A DNA stretch of 64,000 bases from contig NC_089444.1 of the NCBI RefSeq assembly GCF_026210795.1, forward strand, positions 672,501 through 736,500, given 5' to 3'. The first letter of the stretch is position 1. Every line of letters starts with the position of its first letter. Source of the stretch: Rhizophagus irregularis (Eukaryota; Glomeromycota; Glomeromycetes; Glomerales; Glomeraceae). Positions 11,152 to 24,800 of the stretch are shown piece by piece. The notes beneath the pieces are model-generated. The model did not search any database. It saw only the letters and a program-made list of their open reading frames with translations, and had not been told where the DNA came from. The position numbers and the translations under genes were made by a program.

Positions 11152-13386
11152 AAGGATATATTGTAATAAAAATTTTCATTATGTATTATATATTTTTTAT
11201 AAATATAGAATATTCAGATACACATCAAATATTAATTTAGCAGATTCATTGATGAAATAATAGAATATACATTAAATATATTATTTAAAACTTTATTTGT
11301 AATAATATGTAATTAATAGGTTCGAATAATTAGCATTCTAATTTTACTGCACTTTATAAATTAAAAGGAAAAAGAAATTTATTTGTTTTAGAAATCTTGC
11401 AGAATGCATAGATTACAAATTTCAATAAAAATATTTCTTATTTGTACTATTAAATTCTTGAATGAATTATTAAAGTAACTGTAGAAAAATAACAGCTCAG
11501 TAAAAATTTAAAGTGAAACCATAAACAATTATACCTGATAACTATATAAAATAGACAAGATCTACACTTAGGAGTAGTAATTTTAGTATTTATTTATAAA
11601 ATAAAGTTATTCCTTTTTTATAATGAACTTTTTTAGCATGACGAAAGATTATTACATCACAATATTAACACGTGATTTCACATGTGATAAGTATTGTCAC
11701 CACATTTTTTGAGAAAGAAAACCACCTCATACATTACAATGTCCTTCTCTACTAGATGCACAAATTATTGATTTGTTTGCAAAAAAAAATGATTGAAAAC
11801 GAACTCTTCAATTTGAACAGAAGTTAATCAACGTACATGGTTTTAGAAAAATTATTTGTAATGTCAGCCTACTAGAATGAGTGGTTGTTCATTATCACCA
11901 CTTAATGAAATATTTATTAGATAAGAACTCAATTTATTGTTTTATTTTACATGTCCTGTTATTTATATCTCGAGCAAGTTTGAGTTTTTTCTTTTTTTTT
12001 ATTTTTCTTTTTTATTTTTATTTTTTAGGCTTGCTTGATTATCGGGATAAGGATTATGCGATGAAAAATTAATTTGTATACGTGCTGTTCATCATCCACA
12101 ATGAAGCAAAATTTATTTTTGAAATTCTCAATTAAGAATGATAATCTCTAATAAAAAAAACCATCATATTTTGATTATGTATATGTAGCACTACTATTCA
12201 ATTTTTGGAAATTGAGACTTTCTTCTTTACGTACTGTACATAATAAATATGTAGAGAATTATTTAATAATCGGAGGAGATGAATTCGTTTACAGATGGAT
12301 AGTATAAATTTCAATTAAAAGGGGGAAAATAACAATAAAAGTATTCGATATGATTCAAGAATATTTTATTGAGGCTTGCATTAGATTTGGCATTAATCAA
12401 GAATTAACAAATCAATTATTTTGTTTTATATCAAATATTTGTCATCTAGAAGCTAATCCACAATGGAATAAATAATTTAAAAGTCCAATACCGATGGTTT
12501 ATAATTACATTTTCACGTTAAAGTTTCTCCTTCAAGAATTCATGTTTTTTACGCTTTTTGATTGATATTATACCGATGTAAAATAAAAAATAGTTGGAAT
12601 GATTATTAAAAAAGAAATCATTTTCATAATCAACCAACTGAAAATATAAATTTAATAAAAAATTCTTATAATTTTTTTTCCATATTTGTTTTATGATTGA
12701 TTTTTAACTTCATATTATGTGGTATTTAATGTTTATTATCCAAAGCCATTGCTGACATTTCATTTATATAGTACCATGTCGAAGCAAGCGTATGATTTAA
12801 ATATGAAATTAATTCATTATAACTGTTATATTAGAATATTGTGCACTTAATTGAAATACATCAAAATACAGAACTGAATTTTTTTTTTTCAGAAATGTAA
12901 CGGAATTAATTCAATGACAATAATTTTTATTACGATTTAAAAATAAAATAAATTTATAAAAAATTTCTAGGGTTCAAACAAATTATGTACAAATAAAATA
13001 GTGTGCATTATTAATTTATCTAGCATTAGAATTTCTTTTTAATACAATAAACTATCCATACAAATTTAGTAAATTTTATTTAAATTGGCATTTGATAATA
13101 CACTCTATGGCACAGGAAAACTATATTTGGATTTGTATTGCACAAATCATGTGATCATTAGTATATAATTGATAATACTTCCGATCGGCAATTTGTTATT
13201 TTTCTCCGAATTTACGTCGATAGTAGTTTTACCTTTTTTTAAAATTTCGGTAAAACTAGATTTGTTTGAACATAATTAATTCAAATTTTTCATATAATTT
13301 TTACTACATAAGTCATTAGTGTCATAGGACGGAATAATAATAATATTGATCAAATAATTACTAAGGATATAACACTATTTCCAATC
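11152..13386. other. Intergenic, no convincing gene
   Basis: AT-rich sequence between the kinase-Sel1 gene and the USP7-like gene. One 42-codon open frame at 12351-12479 (begins M-I-Q-E-Y-F-I-E-A-C) could be a decayed exon, but has no recognisable family. Nothing else with coding character, repeats or RNA structure was seen. Confidence 0.5.
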
Positions 13387-16300
13387 ATGGATTGTATGTT
13401 ATTATTCGATTATTTGTTTTGTTGTTTAATTGACATTTCAATATTCTTTGTTTAATTTGAAATATTACTAATGTTAATTTATATATCATAGACGAAGCTA
13501 TGGCAAATAAAATTATGCCTGAACTAGGCCAAGAGATCGAAGACTTTAAATATAACACTTGGCATGTAACAAATTGGCGGAATTTGGAAAAAAGAATAAC
13601 GGGACCAGAATTTGAAGTTGGAAGTTGGAAATGGTGTGTTGTGACTTTTTTTTTTTAAAAAAAAAAAATGAATAACAAATTTACTTAATATTCAAATATT
13701 TTTTTAGGCGGATTTTGCTATTTCCTTTTGGTAATGGCAGTGGTAACCAAGATGTAGTTTCTATTTATCTTGATTTTGTTGATATTAAGAATGCTCCACC
13801 TGGTTGGCATTCATGTGCACAATTCGCTTTAGTCTTGTGGAATCCTGAAGACCCAACACAATATATTTCTTATCGTATGTATAAAGATCTATTTTTCATG
13901 TCAAATTGTCAATGCATACACATATTATTATATTGAATATTTTTGAATTTTAGATGCTCATCATCGATTTACTGCTGAAGAACAAGATTGGGGCTTTACA
14001 CGATTTTATTCTTCACAAAAATTATTTACTCCTTGTGAAAACCGACCACATGCGTTAATTAAAAATGATTCAACCAATATCACTGCTTTTATACGAGTAT
14101 TTAAGGACCCCACAGGCGTCTTGTGGCACAATCTCAACAAGTATATTATCTCATTTTTTATTATCATTCAAAGCTTGATCCACAAATATTCTCTTTGCTA
14201 CGGTTATCGTTCAATTTGTAATTTTTTGTTTTATCTTACGTATAGCTATGATTCAAAAAAGGAGACAGGATATGTAGGATTGATCAATCAAGGCACTACA
14301 GGTTATATGAACACATTTCTGCAGTTACTTTATTGTATAACTTATTTTCGTAAGGTTGATTTCTTGTACAATTATTTAATAAGTAATTTTTTTTATCGAA
14401 CGACAAAATGTATTGCAAGTCTAATATTTATTTGAAATCATAGGCGATCTATCAAATCCCTACAGAAGATGATGAACCAACAAAAAGTGTTCCCTTGGCT
14501 TTGCAACGAATTTTTTACAATTTACAGATATCAGACATGCCGGTTGTAACAAGAGAATTAATAGAATCTTTGGGATTTGAGTATTATAAGCAACTTGATT
14601 TGCAAGAATTTAGCATGATATTACAAGATATACTTAAAATCGAAATGAAGGTAGTTTTGCTAAAATTATATCTATTTTTTATCAATCAGTAACGTCTTTA
14701 CAATACAATTATATCTTTATTATTAATTTTCTTATTAGGGTACGAAGGTTGATGGTACACATACTAAACTTTTTGTTGGTAAAATTAAGAAATATATCAA
14801 ATGTATCAATTTGGATTATGAGTCTTCTCATGTTGAAGATTATTATGGTAATAATAAAGGGATGTTTTTTTTACATTAACAATAATTGTTTATATTAATA
14901 AATATTTTAAATTTAAAATTATTATTAGATATTGAACTGAATGTGAAAGGTTGTAAAACTTTAAGTGATTCTCTCAAAAATTATATTCAAGAGGAAATAT
15001 TGGAAGGTGATGATAAATATGAAGTAGAAGGTCACGGGTTACAAGTATGTTATCTAATTTATCTAATTTTTTTATTCGATGTTTCTTCCATTTAAGATAT
15101 TTCATAACCCGATTTTAATATTATGAAGGATGTCAAAAAGGGTGTTATATTTGAAAGTTTTCCTCCAATTTTACATTTACAACTTAAAAGGTTTGAATAT
15201 GATATAATAAAGGACACGATGGTTAAGGTGATGAATTTTAAATAGTATATTTGATGTCGGAATCTTCTCTTTTTCTTACCAACCTTAAATATATTAGATC
15301 AATGATCGCTTTGAATACCCAATGGAGATTGATTTAGAAGAATTTCTTTCAGAAGATGCGGATAGATCAAACTCCCATAAATATTTATTACACGGGTTAG
15401 TTTATAATTTTTCCATTAATCACTTCATTATCAATTATTTTATATTTTTTTCAATATTACATATTTTACTTTTTATTATTATAGAGTACTCGTTTTTAGT
15501 GGTGGTGCTATGAATAAAGGTCATTGTTTTGCTATACTAAAACCCGAAAAGGACGGCAAATGGTTCATATCGTTTAAGGTTTCTTTTTTTTATTAAAAAA
15601 TAATCTATCTTTATATATGTACGAATTTTTAAATTATATTGTAAAATAGGTTTAAATTTGATGATGACCAAGTTATACCTGTTATAGATAAACAAGTACT
15701 TGAAGATAATTATGGTGGATTACATTTCACCAATGCTTATATATTAATATATATTCGTGAATCAAATGTAGACGAGATATTATCTCCTGTGGTTCCTGAG
15801 GACATACCTTTTCATTTACGTATGCATTCTAATATAATTAATTAATTAATTTAAAGTTGATTGTAATTCATTTATTCTATTTAAAAGGGAGAATATGTAT
15901 GGAAGAGAAAATGGTCATAGAAGAACAAAAGAAGGAAAAGATAGAGGAAAATCTTACTATAAAGGTATTTTATTAAAAAAAAAAAGAAAGAAAGGAAATT
16001 GTTTTTACTGTTGATTTATATTTATTTATTTAATATAGGTTGTGACAACTGAAAAACTCAAAAATTATCAAGGATTTGATCTTGCCAATTTTGATGGAGC
16101 ACACAAATATATGATTCAAAAAGGCGAAACATATGGGGCTTTTAAAGAAAAGATTTCTCAAGAATTTAATATCCTTCCTGAACGATTACGATTCTGGATT
16201 TTTGTGAATCGTCGAAATAAAACCATTCGACCTGACTTTCTAATACCAGAATCTTATTCCAATACTAGTAAATTAAATTTCTATATTTAAAATTTTTACT

Positions 16301-18442
16301 GTATATATAAATTCTTACTTTATTATAATAAATAGGCATGGAAGAAGTACATAAAAGAATGACTTCCCATCAGAATGAAATGAAGTTATATATGGAGGTA
16401 GCAGACAAACCATTTAATGACACGGTTTGTTATATTATTAATTATTTGAAATTTTACTTTTTAAATTTAAAATCTTATATTACGAATTATTTATACAGAT
16501 ATGGTTTCCAGAAGGAAATGATCACATAATAGTTTTTCTTAAATATTTTGATCCTGACAAACAAGCTTTTGAGTAAGAAACCTTTTTTATTGAAATTTTG
16601 CACGTATATTATCAGTAAAAAAAAATATTTAACATATTTAATTACATAAATTATATAGAGGTTTAGGTCATTTATATATACAAAAGTTTAGTAAAGTGGG
16701 TGATTATGCTCGCATTTTCTGTGAGAAAAAGAAACTTCCACCAGACACACTTTTGAAAATATATGAAGCATGTATATTCAACTATTATGTTAATCAAATA
16801 TATGTTCAAATTTATAATTTTTTAACATATTATATTACAGGAAATCAAACAAGATATGATTGTAAAGATAAGTCCTGAACTTACTTTCCAAAAATTAGAA
16901 GTGAAAGATGGTGGTATAATTTGTTTCCAAAAGGTTTTAACAGTAAATGAGTAGGTATTAACATTATATTGTATATATTTATATGTTTTTTTATATAATT
17001 TAATACTATTAAAGATAATTTGTATCTTTTTAGAATCCATGAACATAGAGTAGCAGGCCGTTATGTTGATATTCCTGATTTTTATAAATCCTTAATCATT
17101 GTTTCATTTAAACCAAAATTTAAAACTCAGGAACAAAAATCAAAATTTGATTTAGTTTTAGGGAAAAAATGTATGTACAATATGGTATGTAGAATACAAT
17201 CAACTTGGTTACATCGAAAAATTAAAGGATAGGAATAAAAAAAAAAATCTAAACCAAATTTATCCCGTTTCAAATTACTAATATTTTTAAATACTTATTA
17301 TTATAGATTGCTGAATCAGTTGCCGCTCATTTAAGTACAGATCCTCTTAAATTACGATTTACCTCGGCATTTTCATCATCTGGTATACCAAAGAGCGTTA
17401 TTAAGCAAACCACTACTCAAACACTTTCAAAGATGCTTCAAACTTCATATTTGAATCCATCAGCTTATGTTTTATTCTATGAGATACTGGAACTAAATAC
17501 TATAGAACCAGAAGCAAAGAAGTTTTTCAAAGTTTATTGGCTTGGAAACATAGTTAAAGAGAAGGTATAGTATTTTTACATACTTTTTTATTTTACAAAT
17601 TTAGCATAAAAATATTCTGATTTAATATAAAAAATTTCAGGAAGTAAAAGAAATTGGTATTCATCTTCAAGAAAATGCTATCATTAATGATCTTATAGAA
17701 GAAATTTCAAAAAAGGTGACATTATCGTCACCAAGTTCTAGAATTAGATTATTTGAAGTTCGTTACAATAAGATTCAAAAGAATTTTACAGGAAGTGAAC
17801 TGATAGAGAGTATACAAGAATTTGAGACACTATATGCAGAGGTAGTATGAATTGAATAATTACTTTTTCATTAAATTATTTCACTCATATGTTGTATATA
17901 ATTTTTACAGGAAATACCTCTGGATGAAATTGTTATCAATCAATATGATCAAATTATTCAAGTATGCCATTTCACAAATGATCCAGTACGATTACACGGA
18001 ATTCCATTTAAATTCGTTATTAAAAATGTAATTAATTTATAATTGTTAAGTTTTAATTAAATATAATAGTTTTTAAAGAATTCTAAATCTCTGGATAATT
18101 TTAAACTTTCTTTTAAATTAGGGAGAGAAACTTGCTGATACTAAAGTACGTCTTCGGCAACGACTTGGTATGAACGAAAAAGATTTTTCAAAAATTAAAA
18201 TTTCAATTATATCCGAAACTTTATATACAAAACCAGAATATTTTTATAATGATGGTAAGCTAAAAACAATACGAAATTTTATTCCTAAAATCTTAATAAA
18301 ATAAATTCAATCATTTAAATTTTTTTTAATTTTATTTAATTTATTAGATATAATTTTATCAGAAAAATTGTCAAATGAAGAATTTCTTGGTCTTGATTAT
18401 GTGGATAAACGGGTAAAGTTAGAAGTACAGAAGCTGATTTAA
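13387..18442 (+). CDS. USP7/UBP15-like ubiquitin hydrolase lacking catalytic Cys
   Basis: I can read 24 exons in frame: 13387-13393, 13492-13633, 13708-13874, 13954-14140, 14246-14354, 14444-14650, 14739-14847, 14929-15044, 15129-15227, 15298-15395, 15485-15571, 15650-15819, 15888-15964, 16039-16267, 16336-16424, 16499-16572, 16659-16767, 16841-16950, 17034-17184, 17307-17564, 17641-17841, 17911-18027, 18122-18254 and 18348-18442. Order: MATH/TRAF domain (NTWHVTNW...), peptidase C19 domain, then the long ubiquitin-like C-terminal region of USP7 relatives. The Cys box reads N-Q-G-T-T-G-Y-M-N, where active enzymes have T-C-Y; the nucleophile is Gly (GGT). The His box (N-K-G-H-C-F) and KFDDD remain. 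So a ubiquitin-pathway scaffold or pseudoenzyme is more likely than a protease. The start uses a 7-base first exon ATGGATT; an alternative ATG is at 13500. The intron after 16767 appears to use a GC donor. Confidence 0.85.
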
Positions 18443-19828
18443 TTAATAGCCGATATATTATCATAATTATCTACAGTCATTAGTTGATTTCTTTTTTTAT
18501 TTAAATATAATAAATACGATTTGATTACTATATTATTACAAGTTGTTAAAAATGAATAATTATTAAAAATAAAAATTAATGTTTCTTAAATATTTAGTGT
18601 ATTTATTCTATTATCTGATTCATTGTTGACATCTATCTATTAAAAAAAAAAAAAATTTTTTTTTGACCGTTAAAAGAAATTAAGTTTCATCAGTTCATTA
18701 TAATAAATAAATAATTGAAGCATAATTAAAATAAATCAATTTAAATTATTACTGTAACTTTAAAAATACGTAGAAGAAAAATTTGATGTTTGTCGATCCA
18801 ATTTACAATGCGAAGAACATTCTCTTTGCAATAACCACAAATATGATAAAAATTTTACGGCTCTGTTAGAAAGTTTCTTCTTGGATTGTAATATTCATAA
18901 ACTGGAACAACAGGAAATGATGAGACATTGAAATACATATGTATTTTTTCAGCAGATTATCTTTTTTTGTCATTCCAAATAATCAATAAAATACTGAAAG
19001 TCAAAAGTTCTTTTATTAAATATTATTATTAATAATTAATACACAATATATATTTATACAGAGAATATTAATTATTAATGTGAATATTATTTTATGTATT
19101 TTATGTATTATATAATCATAAACTGCAATTTAATAAGATGGTCACACGTCAATCTAATCTCCGAAAATATCTAAATAGAATTTGTTATTAGTATAAATAT
19201 CATGATTTTTTTGAATGATTTGATAATACAATAGAATAAATTCTTCTTTATCTTTATTAATAAAATTGATAAATTTTTTTTTTTGCAAAATTAACATATC
19301 TAATAATTAATAATAATAAATAATTATCTAAAATTTTTTTATCAAAGGTACAATCATTTTTTTTTTCCATCAAAAAATCAAATTAATAATAATCAACAAT
19401 TGCAAAAATGATAATTAAAAAATTAATTTTATATAAAAAAAACGAATAAAATTTGTTTCTAATTATGCAAAACCAAAACCCAAATATAATTGATATTAAC
19501 TCAGTTAGGTAATCAAATAAAAATTGTAACAATAATATTATTAAATTAAAATATAAAATAAAAAAAGTGGCGAAAAAATTTTAGATGTTTAATTAATATA
19601 AATATTAAAAAGAATGTTTATCACGAAAAATCTTTGCACAATAATTCAAATCAAATAGTTTTATGAAATTAGATATATCAAATTATTTATTTAGTTATTA
19701 TAACAAAGTGAACAAATCGAATTATGGCTTATGTAATATGCAATTGTTATTCATAGCTAACTTAGCCTAGTCTTTTAGAAAACTTGTTGTCACCTGATCA
19801 CCACGTTGAAGTGCAGCAACATTGATCA
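18443..19828. other. AT-rich intergenic with one orphan exon-like frame
   Basis: Long A/T runs and short homopolymers. The only coding-like part is 18770-18931, described separately. The stretch 18640-18760 weakly resembles 61120-61260 (shared CCGTTAAAAGAA and AATTTAAATTATTA), perhaps remnants of one old repeat. No other feature seen. Confidence 0.45.
18770..18931 (+). pseudogene. Orphan Cys/His-rich exon-like frame
   Basis: Fifty-three codons open to a TGA at 18929-18931, without an ATG. Codon composition is more mixed than in the flanks, and the product has several Cys and His residues (C-R-S-N-L-Q-C-E-E-H, then C-N-N-H). It could be the terminal exon of a decayed gene. No family recognised. 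Confidence 0.25.
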
Positions 19829-20060
19829 TTGGGAGAGAGGGGGAAAGAAGGGAAAGGAAAAGACGGAAAGAGGAAAACAAGAGAGGGGAAAGGGAGGGGA
19901 AGGGAAGGGAAGGAGGAAGCGGCGAAAGTGAAAAGAAAAAAAAAGAGAAAGGGGAATACTAAAGGGAAAGGGAAAACGAAAAGCAGAGAACGAAGAGAAA
20001 AGGGAAAACGAAAGGGAAATGAAAAGGAAAGGGAAAATGAAAGAGAAGGGGAAAAATGAA
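19829..20060 (+). repeat. Polypurine tract, about 230 bp
   Basis: Almost uninterrupted A/G on the plus strand (GGGAAAGG, GAAAAGG type blocks) with only a few pyrimidines. Both strands therefore carry open low-complexity frames, which I do not treat as genes. Such tracts can adopt triplex structure. The mirrored pyrimidine tract at 8485-8600 is similar in composition. Confidence 0.85.
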
Positions 20061-20274
20061 AAGAAAAGAATTTTAATTAGTCCAAAATTCAAATCGTGGC
20101 AAAATGTTTGTATAACTTCTTCGTTACACACTGTATGTTGTATTATAACGTCACGTCGTCACGGAATATTCTAAAGTAGCACAAGGAAGTTACATATGTA
20201 TTTTAGCTTAATAAAAGCTTCAATTTATAAAATTTACAATAAACTATGATAAAAGAATATAAGAATGTCAAAAG

Positions 20275-21160
20275 AAACGTAAGAAACCGACCTTAAAGAA
20301 TCAAATATTTATATTAATTGGTTAGAGAAATCAATTACGACGAATACATCAATTACTACAATTACTCAGGATTTAAGAATTTTAAACTGTTGGGAAATGG
20401 TTCATATGGAAGAGTCTTTCGTACTAATTGGAATATATTGATGGAATTTTCGCTTTAAGACCCAATAATGATAAAACAACGCTTAAAATATTACTAATGA
20501 GGCATGTAATTTATAATAAATTAATATTAGGTCTTAATTTTATTAATGTTATTTTATAAAATTCATTTTATAGATAAAATTACATAAAGAATCGATTGCT
20601 AATGAAAATATTTTACGATTTTATGGTATCACAAAGATAGAAACTGGTAAGTAAAATAATATTGACATGTAATATGTATTAAGTAAGATATACCAGACGT
20701 TGTTTGTTTAATCGTTCATTTTTATTTAATATGTTGTATTTAGAAAAAAAAATATTTGCTAGTTTTAGAATATGCTGATAATGGTACATTAAAAACTTAC
20801 TTGAGCAAGCGATTTAACAAGCTAAATTGGAACGAAAAATATCAATTATCATTTCAACTAGCAAGTGCAGTAGCATTTTTACACGAATGTGATGTTATTC
20901 ATCGTGTCTTGGTAATAATCTACTTTTCATCATATCTAAATTTTTATTAAATGCGTTGAATGATTTTATTTTATTGCGTAATATAGCATGCTGATAATGT
21001 ACTTATACATCAGAAAAAGATAAAGTATCAACGTCAAGTAACACATCAAAAATATTCGGTGTAATACCTTTTATTGACCCAAAAAAGTTGAATGATCAAG
21101 GTTACGAATTTATCAAAAAATCTGATGTATACAGTGTTGGATATACGGATTGGCTAGAAA
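20275..21160 (+). pseudogene. Kinase pseudogene, same family as the kinase-Sel1 gene
   Basis: Recognisable pieces in order: INWLEKS near 20320; then, after a frameshift, a glycine loop L-L-G-N-G-S-Y-G-R-V and R-T-N-W; a damaged lysine strand (A-L-R instead of A-L-K); E-N-I-L-R-F-Y-G-I-T; an exon at about 20754-20910 with [11 protein letters not shown]; and a catalytic loop reading HRVL, not HRDL. The DFG region is missing and the copy ends after S-D-V-Y-S-V-G. Loss of both the Lys and the catalytic Asp plus frameshifts make a functional kinase very unlikely. Confidence 0.8.
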
Positions 21161-21808
21161 TTACCGTTTTCTTACTATTTTTGGATTGATTAAACATAAA
21201 ATTCTTATCGAACTTTGTACATCTTGTGTCCAATGGCAATAATTAATTTATTGACAAAAAATCAATCGTATGCCACTCTTCTCTTAAATATGCATATTAT
21301 TTATTTATTATATTATTTTTTCTTTGTTAAGTACGTATTTCTTTCTGATGTACGGCGCGTCAGGGTAGTACAGACAACAGTAATATGATTTTCATAGATT
21401 TTTACTTTTTGAATCCCTATAAAAAAAAATCGGAAAAACTTTGATAAATTATCATTTTACTAGTTTTCATTCCGAAAAAACTCAGACACGTGATCATTTT
21501 TCTGAAAAAATTTTTATATGGAATAATGCTTGCCAGCATTATGCATGGAGGTAATATTAAATTTATGCCGATCTAATTTACACAAAATGTAGCACAAATT
21601 CATTTTGAGATAAACATTTAAAAAATTCGTGCAACAAATAATGCGGCAAATTTAAACACTTCTGTTTCGTCTTTATTTTCACTATTTCTAATAAATTAAA
21701 ATCTACTGCGCCTTCAATATTTTCTATTTTTCTAATATTTCCAGTTTTCATTATTTAACGTATTCCATTATTGTTTTCGTTTTCAGTCTTCATTTACAAT
21801 ACATCATC
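21161..21808. other. Intergenic upstream of the repeated-N-lobe kinase
   Basis: AT-rich sequence holding one small CCCTATAA-family element (21415-21521, listed separately). The last 250 bases before the ATG at 21809 are presumably the kinase promoter and leader, but no specific control site is recognisable. Confidence 0.4.
21415..21521. mobile_element. Small CCCTATAA-family element (MITE-like)
   Basis: A 107-bp sequence with imperfect inverted ends (CCCTATAAAAA / TTTTTATATGG) flanked by AAT on both sides (21412-21414 and 21522-21524). Read on the minus strand it matches the copy at 28400-28496 along its length (AGAAAAATGATCACGTG, GAATGAAAACTAG). No coding capacity. Confidence 0.65.
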
Positions 21809-24800
21809 ATGTCATATGATAAATGTAAAAAATGTAATGAATTATACACAGATATAGACCTTAATTGGTGTAAACAGTGCCAAATAAAGGATTTGAAAAA
21901 AAAATTTACAAAGTGGACTAGTGGAAATGAAAAAATAGATAATTTTATTCAAGAAAGACAATTGGAAATTGATAGCCCACAGAGTAAAATACTTGAATGG
22001 ATACCATATGAACAATTTTCTGACATTAATGAAGTAAATAATGATGACTTGTCTACAGTATATTCAACATTATGGAAGAATGGTCCATTATATTGGGATT
22101 CCGAAGATGTGGAATATAGTAGAAGAGATTCACTTAAAATCACTTTAAAATATTTACACAATTTACAAAATATTGAAGAATTTCTAAATGAGGTATAAAG
22201 TTTTCTATAAACTTAAATAGTTTTTAATACAAATATACAATAGTAATTTATTTATTAATACTTAATAGGTTAAGGTAAATTCAATCAATATGGTAGTATA
22301 TGGAATATCTCAAAATTCAAATAGTGAAGAATATATTATGGTTTTACAAGATTATTGTATAAAATGCAATAAAGGTTATACAGATGTATGGAATAAATGG
22401 TGCAAACAATGTCAAACAAACAATTTAAGAAAGAATTTTATAAATTGGACTAGTGGAAATGAAAAAATAGATAATTTTATTCAAGAAAAACAATTGGAAA
22501 TTGATAGCCCACAGAGTACATTACTTAAGTGGATACCATATGAACAATTTTCTGACATTAATGAAGTAAATAATGATGACTTGTCTACAGTATATTCAGC
22601 AAAATGGAAGAGTGGACCAATATATTGGGATAAATATATTAAAAAAGATATTAATTATCAAAATAATGAAATTACTTTGAAACATTTACATAATTTACAA
22701 AATATTGAAGAATTTCTAAATGAGGTATAAAGTTTTCTATAGACTTAAATCATTTTTAATTTGAATATACAATAATAACTTATTTATTTATACTTAACAG
22801 GTTAAAGTACATTCAATCAATTTTAAAATATATGGAATATCTCAATTTCCAAATATAAAAGATTACATTATAGTTTTACAAGATAGATATTGTAATTGTA
22901 TAAATTGTAATAAAGTTTATACAAATATTACTTATAAATGGTGTAAACAATGTCGAATAAATAATTTAAAAAAAGATTTTATAAATTGGACTAGTGGAGA
23001 TAAAAAAATAGATACTTTTATACAAGAAAAACAATTGGAAATTGATAGCCCACAGAGTATAATACTTAAGTGGATACCATATGATCAATTTTCTGACATT
23101 AATGAAGTAAATAATGATAACTTGTCTACAGTGTATTCAGCAAAATGGAAGAATGATCGTATTTTGGATGAAAATATTAAAGTATACAAAAGTTATCAAA
23201 ATAATAAAATTACTTTGAAATATTTACATAATTTACAAAATAATGAAGAATTTCTAAATGAGGTATAAAGTTTTCTATAGACTTAAATCATATTTAATTT
23301 AAATATACAATAGTAACTTATTTATTTTTACTTAACAGGTTAAAGTACATTCAATCAATTTTAAAATATATGGAATATCCCAATTTCCGGATATAAAAGA
23401 TTACATTATAGTTTTACAAGATAGATATTGTTATTGTATAAAATGTAATAAAGCTTATACAAATATTACTTGCAAATGGTGTAAACAATGTCAAACAAAC
23501 AATTTAAAAAAAGATTTTATAAATTGGACTAGTGGAAGTGAAAAAATAGATAATTTTATTAAAGAAAAACAATTGGAAATTAATAGCCCACAGAGTATAA
23601 TACTTAAGTGGATACCATATGATCAATTTTCTGACATTAATGAAGTAAATAATGATAACTTGTCTATAATATATTCAGCAAAATGGAAGAATGGACCAAT
23701 ATATTGGGATAAAAATATTAAAGAATACAAAAATTATCAAAATAACAAAAATAACGAAGTTACTTTGAAATATTTACGTAACTTACAAAATATTGAAGAA
23801 TTTATAAATGAGGTATAAAATTTTCCTATAAGCTTAATTTATTTTTAATACAATAATAATTCTTTTATTATACTTAATAGGTTATGATACATTCAATCAA
23901 TCTTAAATTACATGGAATATCTCAAATTCCAAATACTAAAGATACTAAAGATTATATTTTAGTTTTAATAGAAGATTTTATGTATGGAAATTACTGTATA
24001 AAATGTAATAAAGGTTATACAGATATAATTGGCAAATGGTGCAGGAAATGTCAAATAAATAATTTTAGAAAAGATTTTGTAAATTGGACCAGTGGAAATA
24101 AAAAAATAGATAATTTTATTCAAGAAAAACAATTGGAAATTGATAGCCCACAGAGTATAATATTTGAGTGGATACTATATGATCAATTTTCTGAAATTAA
24201 TGAAATAGATAATAATGACTTTTCTATAGTATATTCAGCAAAACGGAAGAATAGTCCATTACATTGGGACGAAAATTGTAGAAAATACAAAAGGCATCAA
24301 GATAACAAAAATAATGAAGTTACTATGAAATATTTACATAATTTACAAAATTTTCAAAATATTGAAGAATTTCTAAATGAGGTATAAAGTTTTCTATAAA
24401 CTTAAATCATTTTTAATTTGATCATACAATAACTTATTTATCTATACTTCATTTAATAGGTTAAAATGCATTCAAACAATTTTGATGTATATGGAATATC
24501 TCAAGATTCAGATACTAAAGATTATATTCTAGTTTTAATAGATTTTAATCATGGAAATTACTGTATAAAATGTAATAAAGGTTATACAGATGTAAAAAGT
24601 AAATGGTGCAGGCAATGTCAAATAAATAATTTAAAAAAAGATTTTATAAATTGGACTAGTGGAGATAAAAGAATAGATAATTTTATTCGAGAAAAACAAT
24701 TGGAAATTGATAGCCCACAGAGTACAATACTTAAGTGGGTACCATATGATCAATTTTCTGAAATTAATGAAGTAGATAATAATGATTCATTTACAGTATA

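Noticed and set aside
19829-20131. Lys/Glu-Arg-Gly and Ser/Phe/Pro-rich open frames on both strands
   Set aside because: They are by-products of the polypurine tract.
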